A stretch of DNA of 64,000 nucleotides from assembly GCA_947630135.1 (NCBI GenBank), contig CANRGH010000002.1, positions 124,001-188,000 of the forward strand, read 5' to 3'. This stretch comes from an uncultured Monoglobus sp. Lineage in GTDB: Bacteria > Bacillota > Clostridia > Monoglobales > Monoglobaceae. This document shows, in pieces, positions 38,409 to 50,400 of the stretch. The translations under genes and the position numbers were made by a program. The notes under the pieces are model-generated. The model did no database searches and was not told the origin of the DNA. It saw only the letters and a program-made list of their open reading frames with translations. Position 1 is the stretch's first letter. Each line of letters opens with the position of its first letter.

Positions 38409-41400
38409 ATGAAGAATTTAATTGTTAAAAACAAGCGTTGGCAGGCTCTTTTTTTGTGCCTTGCCATGATCGCGGCAACGCTTTCGGGCGTTTGCGTGGT
38501 GCCCGTTAACGCTGAACCGACCGACGCGGGAAACGCGGCGAGCATAGGCGGGAACGAGTATCCGACCCTGCAGGCGGCGATTACCGCGGTGGACGGCGCT
38601 GCCGATCAGACTATAACTCTTTTGAAAGACGTATCAGAAAATTTGACATCCGAGGGCAAGAGCTATACTCTGGATATGCAGGGCCACAAGATCACACCGG
38701 CTGACGCGGCAACAACGATTTACACGATCAACGGCGGAACCGTGACGATCAAGAGCACCGGCGAGACCAAAGGAACCCTTACCGGCGCGGAATCGGCGGC
38801 AAACGGCGGAGCGATCAACGCGAGCGGCGGCGCGGTTATAACGCTTGATAATATAGACATAACTCAAAACAGCGCGCCTCAGGGCGGCGGCATATATCTT
38901 GCGGGCTCGACGCTCAGCATGAGCAATACCTACGTCAACGAAAACACCGCGAACGGAAATTTTGAAGATATGGGCGGCGGCGGTGGCGCTGTCGCGGCGG
39001 TTGAGAGCAGTGCTGTGACCTTCAATAAAGGCTGTCAGATCAATAATAATAAAGCGGCCTCCGAAAGCGTGTGCGGAACGGCCCTGTATTTTAACGCGTC
39101 CAAGCTTAATCATGCGAGTGATGGTATGACATACATGGACGAGTTAATTCAGGTGCATGGAAACAGCGCTTTAGAGAGCGGCGAGAATACCGAGTATTCG
39201 GCCGCGCTGTTCGCTTGCAACGAAAGCGATATTGAACCCTTTATGTTGGACATTTCCGAAAATGTCAATAACCACGGCGTTGCCGCGGCATACATATATA
39301 AATCAAAATTTATAGCGATAAACTGTAAGTTTAATTATAATCAATCGGGAAGCAGCACGCTGTATATTCACAGAGACTATAATAATGGAACTAATGTTAA
39401 ATTACAATACTGCGATATCAACAACAACAAGTCCAAAAATCACGGAACCGTATATGTGGAGCGCACTACTGTCACTTTTGATGATTGTTACATCGAAAAA
39501 AACGAGTCTGTGCTCGAAGAAAGTGAATCGGTAAGCGAAACCGATGATTTGATACTTGCTCCCGGCGCTTTGGAGCTTTATTCCGACAATGTGTCATATC
39601 CGGCGGTCGCATACATAGAAGGCGGCACGGTCATAACCGGCAATACCGGCCACAAAGTGGGCGGCATAGGTATTGTGGGGATAGACAATATCAGCGCGTA
39701 CGGTCAATATAGTGCCATATTAATGGATACCAATTCCGCAGTGTACGGCAACACTGCCACATACAAAGCCAAAAGCGGCAACCCGCAGGAATTTGATGCC
39801 AATGATCTGTGGATACCGAAATATACCGCAAAGCTTGATATTCCTGTCGCTTCCGCCATGACGGACGAACTGTATGAAAATAACTTCACCGGATATAAAT
39901 GGTATGATTATTCGGGTATTTCTTTCTCGGAACCTATTTCAAGGGATCAACTTTGGAACGGGAGTTACAACAGCGTGTTAGGCCTTACCGCAGATGTCGC
40001 TGCGGCGCAGGCAAACGACACGGATTACAACAGATTATCAAGAGCTATTGAACACGCGGGAAGCTCGGAAATTAAACTTCTGCGCGATGTCAGCGAAAAT
40101 ATAACGACGAATAACAAGAACTACACCTTGGATATGCAGGGCCACACGATCACGCCGAAAGATCCGAGAACAACGATCTTCACGATAAACGCCGGAACCG
40201 TGACGATAAAGAGTACAAGCGAGACCAAAGGAATTCTCACCGGCGCCAACGCGTCCGCCAACGGTAGTGCGATCTTCGTCGGCGGCGGTGCGAAACTGAC
40301 ACTCGATAACATAAGCATAACCGAAAACAACGCAACAAACGGCGGCAGCGCATCTATGAGCGGAACTCCTATATATGCGGAAGAAAGCGCGCTCGATCTG
40401 AACAAAGTCAATGTTTCAAATAATCAGAGCAAAAGCGGCGTGGGAGCGGTATATATAAATAAGTCTGATTTTACCGCGACCGACTGCGAATTTAAAGATA
40501 ATAAATCGAGCGCAAGCACCGTTTATTTGGTAAAAGGCGGAGGTTACGGCAGCTATTTACCGGCCAAAAAGGCGGTTTTAACAAGATGCGTTATTTCGGG
40601 TAACACATCTAAAAGATACGGAACGGTGTATGCCGACGATAATGATATTAATCTGAATCAATGCCGTATTGAAAATAACACCAATAAGAATGTAAGCACG
40701 GAAGATTTTGCCGCGGGCGCTTTGCAGTTGCACAGCAATGACATGTTTAGCGCGACACACGCGGCGTTAAGTGGAACCGTTATTACAAATAATACCGGAT
40801 ATAGAACCGGAGGTATAGCGGTTGAATACAGAAAGTCAAGTGATTTTTCAGACGCGAAGTATGTGTCTTTGGCATTGGATGACAGCTGCGCGGTATACAA
40901 CAACACAGCCGAATATCTCGATGATCCCAATGATGATTATGTCGGATACGCCAATGATTTGTGGTTGTCGCTGCAAATGGCCGATCTTAGCGTGCTGGAC
41001 GCTTCGACAATGCAGGACAGCGATAATCCCGAAGCGGTATTCAAGGACTTTAAGTGGATAGATAACTTGGGCGGCGCTTATGGAAATTTGGAAAAAGACA
41101 CATTTTCAAATGATAATCCGCGGGTGAAAAAGGTATTTTGTCTGACGGCCGGCATACCGACCCGTGAGGTGGCTGAAATTGACGGAACAACTTATAATAA
41201 CATCGCCGACGCTATTCAGAATCTTGGCGGCGACGATAAGACGATAAAGCTGGTTCAAGGCGAAAATGACGACATGAGTAAGACCGTTGTCGAAAATGTG
41301 CAGATCGAAAAAGACGTGGAGATCGACCTTAACGGACGCAAGCTTATGCCTGTTAATACGGACAGTTACGCGTTTGTAATCAGTTCCGGCACTTTGACAT

Positions 41401-44400
41401 TGAGCAATATGGGAACTACGGAAAGCAAAGTTTATTCAATAAAGAATAGCGGTGTTCTGAATATCGGTTCCGAAGGATCGGCTATAAAGGTGAAGGAGAT
41501 CAGTCAGGAGTCTTCGGGCACGACCAATGTTAACAAAGGCGCGGAGATCGACACTATCAATAATTCGTCCGCCGATGTTAACATAACGGACGGCGCCGTA
41601 GTTAAAAATCTTATCCATAGCGGCTCCGGAAAAATTGGACTTTCGGAAGAGAGCGTTTCCGGCGGAAGAGCCGTTCTTTCGGGAAATGTTACCGTGAATA
41701 ATGTCACATTGGCAAAAGACAGCTATTTAACCGTCGGCAGTAATGATCTTGGTCTTACCGACAACATGAACGTAACGCTTGACGGCGAGGTGCTTGCTCA
41801 GCTTAACAGCGACAGTGAAGAGCCGATTAGCGTGATGTTGATCGATGCAGGCGGAAAGACTGTCAATGATAATATTCTCCGTAAGATCAAGATAAATAAT
41901 GCTAAGTCTAATGTTATTGTCACAATGGATGAAAGTGGCAATGTTATCGCTCAAAAGCTTATTCAAAAAGGTGTATTTGTTGGCGGTAGTGGAGCCAATG
42001 ACGGCAACGATGGAACAACGGCAGACAGTCCGGTTCTGACTTTTGCGAAAGCGTTAGAGAAATTTAAGGCAATAGAAAACAAAACAGCCGATGATAAGAT
42101 TTACGTTTTGGGCACGATCGAAGTAACATCAAGTGACACATGGGATATGGGAGATCTTAAAGATTATCCGATTATGCGCGATCCTATGTTCAAGAGCGGA
42201 CCAATGGTTAAAGTCAGCGGATCGGGCGCGGCTCTTACGCTGTCGAACATAGTTCTTGACGGATACAAAGACCAGCGCGTTGAGGCAGAAGGCCCGATAG
42301 TTGAAGTGACGAACGGAGCTAAGCTTGTAATAAACGACGGCACTGTGCTGAGAAACAATGTAAATAACGACAATTATTATTCATTTGGAGGCGCGGTGTT
42401 TGCCGATAACACCGAGGTTGTAATGAACGGCGGTGAGATAAGCAATAACACAGCTTGGCTCGGCGGCGGCGTTGCGGTCAAAGGAGATAACGGCAAATTT
42501 ACCCTTAAAAACGGCACAATTACCGGAAACAGCACTTCGAAATGGGATAAAATCAATGGCGGCGGCGGAATCGCGATAATAATGGGTGCAAGCGCCTTTA
42601 TGTACGGCGGAACCGTTTCATACAATACCGGCGGACAAGGCGGTGGAATTATAGTCGGAGGTACAACCGCTGATCCCGACACTCAGGAAGGCACTGAACC
42701 CGAGCGTTTTGAAATGCACGGAGGAACTGTGAGCGGCAATATATCCGAGCATAACGGCGGAGGCATCTATGTGCAGGCCACCACCGAGGCGGATATATAT
42801 GAAGGTGCAATCAAAGATAATATTGCGTTGGCAGAAGAGGACTATGCCAGATTTAGCGGCGGCGGCTTTTATGTAAACGGCCAGCGCATGGTGGAAGCAG
42901 GGTCTTTTGAAACCGGAGTATTGCGTTTCCATAACAGCACAGAAATCACAAACAACACCTCGGGATCAAAGACCAATGCTTATATTTGGGGCGGAGGTTA
43001 TGCCGGATGTTCCACGTCGACAGCGTATATTTATACCACTAACGGTACTTCGATTCACGGAAATAAAGCGTGTGAAACTGACGGTACGGAACATGTCAGC
43101 GATTTTTATTCGACAACCGAGCCAATGCCAGGAGTAGGCAGTGATATTATACATACAACTTTGAAATACGATATTTCCGGTTATATGTATGACGGAACTC
43201 CTTATAATTGGACGGACGCGGATAAAAAAGAGAGTGTTGATTATTCCGGTCATATAAAGGCAGGCGGAACGATAAGCTTATACACGGAATCGGCGCCCGC
43301 TGAATCCGCCGAGCCCGCCAAAATAATAATCAGTGGAAACAAGGGCTTAAAATACGGCGGAGGCATAGGAAACAACGGTACGGTTTACTTCGGTACGCCA
43401 GATACTACGGCGGAGATCAAGGGTACCAAAAAGCTGACGGGCCGTGACTGGACCGATGCCGACAGCTTTGAGATCACGCTTGAGGAAGTATCGACCGTCC
43501 ATGAAGGATATGAAGCCGTTCCAGACAAAATCGAAACGAGAAAAGTTGAGGTCAAAAAACCCGGAATGGGTGACACAGCGGCGTTTAACTTCGGATCGAT
43601 CATTTATACCGAGCCTTATTCTCACACTTATAAGGTCAAGGAAACGAGTAAGAGCGAAAACGGAATAACAGTTGACACTTCGGTTTACACCGTTACAATA
43701 ATTGTAACAAAAGACGCCGACGGAAATCTTATCTATGAGCAGCTGACCACCAATGATGAAGGAAAGAATGACATTGAATTTAACAACACATACGAGGCAT
43801 CGGGCTCCTTAACTCTTGAGGCGCAAAAGAACCTCACCGGCAGCAAGCTCGTATACGGCGAGTTTGAATTTGAGGTCAAGGAAGGCGAAGACACAGTAGC
43901 CAAGGGAACAAATGACGCGGACGGAAAAATCGTGTTTGACGAGATCAAATACACCGCCGCGGGCGATCATACCTACACTGTTTCCGAGGTAAACAAGGGA
44001 TTGCCGGGCTATACTTACGATGAAACGAAATACACGGTCAATGTGACCGTGACCGACAAAGGTGATGGAACATTCGACTGCACCAAAACTATCACCAAAG
44101 ACGGCGAGCCGGTTGACGGGATGACCTTTGAAAACAGCTATAATTCGGAAGGCACGGGCTTAATTTCGGGAACAAAGGTTCTTGAGGGCCGCGATATTAA
44201 GGCGAACGAATTCAGCTTTAAGCTGTCGGAAGTGAACAGAGACAGCGACGGAAACGAGACGGCAGAAGAGATAGAGACCGTCAAAAATGACGCGGAGGGA
44301 AAATTCACATTCCCCGAAATCAAATACGCCTTGGAGGATGCGGGAGTCCACACCTACACAGTTGTTGAGGTTATACCCGAGGCGAAAGAGCCGGGAATTA

Positions 44401-47400
44401 CCTATGACACCGACGAGTACACGGTTGTTGTAAATGTCACGGATGACGGAGAAGGAAAACTAACAAGCAAAATAATCTCTATAACCAAAAACGGAGCGAC
44501 AGCGAGCGAGATCAAGTTTACCAATAAATATGGTTCAGCGGGAACGCTCGTGCTTGACGGAACAAAGACGCTTGAGGGCAATAAGCTTTCGGCGGGCGAG
44601 TTCAGCTTTACGCTGACTGACGTGACCGAAGCAGAGCCGAAGGTTCTTGAGACCGTGACAAACGACGCGGACGGAAAATTCACGTTTAGCGGAATTGAGT
44701 ATACGACCGCCGACATAGGAAAACCGCGCAAGTATACTATATCCGAGGTTAAGCCCGAGACGGCGCTGCCCGGAATTTCATACGACAAAGACGTTTACAC
44801 GGTTGAAGTGACCGCCAAGGACAACGGAGAAGGCGGACTGACTTTTGAGAAAAAGATAACTGATAACGGCGCGCCCGCGAATAATATAGCTTTCACAAAT
44901 ATCTATAGGGCGGCCAACACACTTGTTATCAACGGTAAAAAGGTATTGAACGGACGCGCGCTTGATACGGGCGAGTTCGAGTTCACGCTGACCGAGACGA
45001 CCAAGGACAAAGTTGATCCCGTTTCAAAAACAGCGAAAAATCTTGCGGACGGAACCTTCGTGTTTGACGGAATTGCTTATAATCTGGATGACGCGGGAAA
45101 GACGTTCACCTATGAGGTAAAGGAAAATAAGGGATCCGCGGCCGGAGTTGAGTATTCCGAGGAAGTATACAATGTTGAGGTACAAGTTACGGACAACCAC
45201 AATGGAATACTGAACATTGCCGAGACGATAACCAAGAACGGCGAGGCAGCCGACGCGATAGTGTTCACCAACACTTACGCGGCGAGCGGAAGCCTTGAGC
45301 TTAGCGGTGAAAAGAAGATCGACGGCGGAACAGCGGCGGCCGGAGACTTCAGCTTCACGCTGACAGATATAAGCGGAGCCGAGCCGAATGTGCTCGGAAC
45401 GGTTCAAAACGGCGCTGACGGAAAGTTTAAGTTCGACGCGATCAGCTATAGCATTGAGGACGTCGGCAAGGAGCATGTTTATATCGTTTCCGAGGTCAAG
45501 GGCGAGAAGCCGGGCTACACATATTCCGAGGAAGTGTACACGGTCAACGTGATCGTTACCGACAACGGCGACGGAACCCTTAATGTCGAGCCGATAATTA
45601 CCAAGAACGGCGAGATCGCCGAAGATATTGTGTTCACCAACAGCTACGCGGCGAGCGGTAGCCTTGAGCTTGCGGCCCAAAAGACGCTTACCGGAGGAGA
45701 GCTCAGGCACGGCGAGTTTGAGTTCGTTGTTACCGAGGCGGTGGCAAGCGGCGGACAGACCGAGACAAACACAGTCGCGACGGGAACAAATGACGCGGAC
45801 GGAAATATTAAGTTCACTCCCATTGATTATACCGCCGCGGGCAATCACACCTACACTGTTTCGGAGAAAAACACCGAGATGCCGGGATATACATACGACA
45901 GCACGGAGTACACGGTCAATGTGACCGTGACCGACAACGGTGACGGAACTTTGAAGGTTGAGGCGGCAACCGCCAAAGGCGGCGAGCCGGCTGAAAAAAT
46001 GACCTTTGCCAACACTTATACGACGCTGGGAACAGGCTCAATTTCCGGAACAAAGGTCCTCGAGGGCCGCGCTCTTAAGGCGGATGAGTTCAGCTTTAAG
46101 CTGGCGGAGATAATCAGAGACGGCGACGGAACCGAAACGGCCAAGCCTATCGGCGAGCCCGTTAAAAACGGCGCGGATGGAAAATTCACATTCCCCGAAA
46201 TCAATTACGTCTTGGAGGATGTGGGCGTCCACACCTACACGGTCGTTGAGGTTATACCCGAGGCGAAAGAGCCGGGAATTATATATGACACCGACGAGTA
46301 CACGGTTGTCGTAAACGTCACGGATAACGGCGACGGAACGCTGAGCAGCGGCATAACTGCTATATCCGAAAACGGAATTCCGGCGAATAATATCACATTC
46401 ACGAACAAGTATGAGCCGGAAGACACGCTTGTGCTTGAGGGAACAAAGACGCTTTCGGGCGCGAAGCTTTCGGCGGGCGAGTTCAGCTTTACGCTGACCG
46501 ACGCGAGCGAAGCAGAGCCGAAGGTTCTTGAGACCGTGACAAACGACGATAAGGGCGGCTTCGCGTTCAGCGGAATAAAATACACCGCGGACGACATAGG
46601 AAAGACGCATACATACAAGATAGAGGAGGTTAAGCCCGAGACGGCGCTGCCGGGAATAACGTATTCCGAGAATGTCTACACGGTCAAGGTGACGGTTGTG
46701 GACAACGGAAACGGCGGACTGAAATTCACCAAGGATATAACCAAAGACGGAGCGCCTGCGGATAATATAGCCTTCACGAATATCTATAAGGCTGACAACA
46801 CGCTTGTTATCAACGGCAAGAAGGTACTGAATGGACGCGCGCTTGATACAGGCGAATTCAGCTTCACGCTGACCGAGACGACCGAGGGCGTGGAAAATCC
46901 CGTTCCCAAAACAGTGACAAATCATGCAGACGGAACATTCGCGTTTGAGGGAATTGCATATGATCTGGAAGACGTGGGAAAGACGTTTACCTATGAGGTA
47001 AAGGAAAACAAGGGAGACGCGGCCGGAGTTGAGTATTCCGAGGAAGTATACAATGTTGAGGTAAGCGTCACGGACAACCACGACGGAACGCTGGGTATTG
47101 CCGAAACGATAACCGATAAGAACGGCGAGAAGAAGGACGCGATAGTGTTCACCAACACTTACGCGGCGAGCGGAAGCCTTGAACTCAACGGCACGAAGGT
47201 ACTGAACGGCCGCAATTTGACAAATAGCGAGTTCAGCTTCAAACTGTCGGAAGTAGTGATAGGCGAGGGCGGAACCGAGACAGCCAATGAGATCGAGACC
47301 GCAACAAACGACGCGGACGGAAACATCAAGTTCAAGCCGATCAATTACAATTCGGTAGGCGTTCACACCTACACGATAGTCGAGTTGGACGGCGGAGAGC

Positions 47401-50400
47401 CCGGAGTTACCTATGACACCGACGAGTACACGGTTGTAGTAAACGTTACGGACAACGGAAATGGAAAGCTCGTATGCTCGGAGATAATCACCAAAAACGG
47501 CACGGCAACGGATAAGATCGCGTTCACGAACAGCTACGGAGCGAAAAATTCTCTCGCGCTCGAAGGCTCAAAGACGCTGAACGGCGCCGAGCTTAAATAC
47601 GGAGAGTTCAGCTTTGCGGTCAAGGAAAACGGAACCGAGGTCGCTAAGGGAACAAATGACGCGGACGGAAAAATCGTGTTTGACGAGATCAAATACACCG
47701 CCGCGGGCGAGCACACCTACACTGTTTCCGAGGAAAACACCGAAATGCCGGGATATACTTACGACAGTACGGAGTACACGGTTAAAGTGACCGTTACCGA
47801 TAACGGCGACGGAACCTTGAAGATCGACAAGGCGGTCACCAAAGGCGGCGAGCCGGTCGACAAGATTGAGTTTGTCAACACCTACAAGGCGGGCGATATC
47901 CGCGCGCTTGAGGGCACAAAGGTTCTGAACGGCCGCGAGCTTAAGGCGGGCGAGTTCAGCTTTAAGCTGTCGGAGATAGTTAAGGACGCGAGCGGAACCG
48001 AGACGGCAAAAGAGATCGAGACCGTTAAAAACGGCGCGGATGATACGGCAGGTAAGTTTAAGTTTAGCGAGATCGCGTATACTTTGGCGGATGTGGGAGT
48101 TCACACCTACACGATAATCGAGATGATACCCGAGGAGAAGGTGCCCGGAATTACCTATGACACCGACGAGTACACGGTTGTCGTAAATGTCACGGATAAA
48201 GGCGACGGAACGTTGAGCAGCGAAATAACAGCGATTTCCGAAAACGGCGTGCCTAAGGACAGGATCGAGTTTGTGAACAACTATGACGCGGAGAACACGA
48301 TCACGATCAGAGCGACAAAGGTTCTGACCGGACGCGAGCTCGCGGACGGCGAGTTCAGCTTTGTCCTGACCGATAAGACCGGGGCCGAGCCCAAGGAAAT
48401 CGGAAAAGCAGTAAACGACAAGGACGGAAATATTGCGTTCGACACGATAAGATACACCTTGGCGGATGTGGGTGAGCATACCTACACGATATCCGAGGTT
48501 AAGGGAGACGCGGAATATGTGACTTATTCCGATAAGGAGTTTGAAGTCAAAGTGAACGTTTCCGACAAGGGCGACGGAACCCTGAACGTTACGGCGGAAT
48601 ATCCCGAGGGCGGAGCGGTATTTGAAAACGCGTTCCTGCCTCCGACGGAGGCGCCTACGGCGGAGCCCACCGCGGAACCGACAGCCGAGCCTACGGTTGA
48701 GCCTACGGCGGAACCCACGGCAGAGCCTACGGAAGAACCGACGACGGAGCCCACGGTTGAACCAACGCTTGAACCTACTGTGGAACCGACTGCCGAGCCT
48801 ACGCTTGAGCCGACAATAGAACCTACGGCGGAGCCCACGATCGAGCCCACGACGGAGCCTACGGAAGAGCCTACGGCGGCGCCGACTTACAGGCTTATAT
48901 ACGACGCGAACGGCGGATCCGGAACGGTACCGACAGATGATTACAATTACGAAAGCGGCAACACCGCGCCGCTTATGGACGGCAATAAACTCAACAGATT
49001 GGGCGCAACGTTTATCGGCTGGAGCCTTACGCCGGTGAAAGATCTTATTACCGGCGCGGACGAAGAAGCGGCGGCAGGAATTGTGGATAGCGTCACCTTC
49101 GCGGACAGCGATATTACGGTATACGCCGTATGGGCGATTGACGAAGTCGGCGGAACCACCGGAGCTTCGCCCACAGCGGCGCCCGGAACGACGCCCGCTC
49201 CCGACGCTGACGTGACATATCCGAACAGCGTTCCGGATTACAGAGAGGTTATTTATGACCTTAACTATGCCACGAACGCTGAACCGCCCGTTGACCCTCA
49301 CGAATATTCAAAGGGCGAGACGGTGACGGTTACAAGCGAGACGCCCTCAAGAGCGGGATATACCTTCCTTGGCTGGGCGACCGATGCGGACGCTAAGACG
49401 CCCGATTATAAGGCGAAGGATACCTTCATTATTCCCGACACCGGTGAAATTCTTTACGCCGTATGGTCAGTAAGGAGCAGCGGCGGAAGCAGCGGAGGCG
49501 GCGGAGGCAGCGGCTGGCTGCCGTCAGCGACCGCCAAGCCCGCGTCAACGCCTAAGCCGACAACGGCTCCCGCGCCCACGGAAGCGCCGACAATGAAGCC
49601 CGAGCCGGAGGCGACTCCGAGCGGCGGAGGCAGCGGCGGTTCCGGCGACGGCACCGAAACGGCAGGCATGGAGGGAACGAAGTACAACGTGCCGCAGCTT
49701 AACCGCGAGGACCACTACGCGTACATTATCGGTTATCCCGAAGGCGATGTGAGACCCGAAAATTACATCGCGCGCGACGAGGTTGCGACTATATTCTTCA
49801 GAATGCTGACCGACGCGTCGAGAGCGCAGAACTGGACGCAAAGCAACGCCTACAGCGATGTTCCGGCGGATCTGTGGTCAAACAACGCGGTATCGACTAT
49901 GAGCAACTGCGGAATACTTACCGGATATCCCGACGGAAGCTTTATGCCGACGGCCTGCATCACAAGAGCCGAGTTTGCGGCGATCGCGGCAAGGTTTGAC
50001 AGCAGCGGCGCTGAGGGCGTGGACGTGTTCAGCGACATCAGCGGCCACTGGGCGGAGGCCTACATCAAGAAAGCCGCGGCGATCGGCTTCATAAACGGCT
50101 ATGAAGACGGAACCTTCAAACCCGATCAGTATATCACAAGAGCCGAGACTATGACCTTGGTGAACAACATACTGAACAGACACGTAAGCGCCGACGGCAT
50201 GCTTGACGGAATGATAACGTTCAGCGACAACAACGATCCGGAGAAGTGGTACTACACGGCGGTTCAGGAGGCGACCAACTCGCACTACTACAGAAGAGTC
50301 GGCGACACATTGTTCGAGAACTGGTCAGCGCTCAGAGACCCGCGTGATTGGGTAGAGCTTGAGAAAGAATGGTCCACGGCCGCAAGCGCCGGCGTCGAAG

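Noticed and set aside
43420-48630. Tandem repeats considered as a CRISPR-like array
   Set aside because: Repeat units are about 330-380 bp, diverged and in one continuous reading frame; no short direct repeats with unique spacers and no cas genes.
47568-49301. 577-aa minus-strand ORF (and 46038-47366, 442 aa) antisense to the giant adhesin
   Set aside because: Antisense open frames caused by the regular codon pattern of tandem repeats; no RBS or recognisable domain, and the sense strand is clearly coding.
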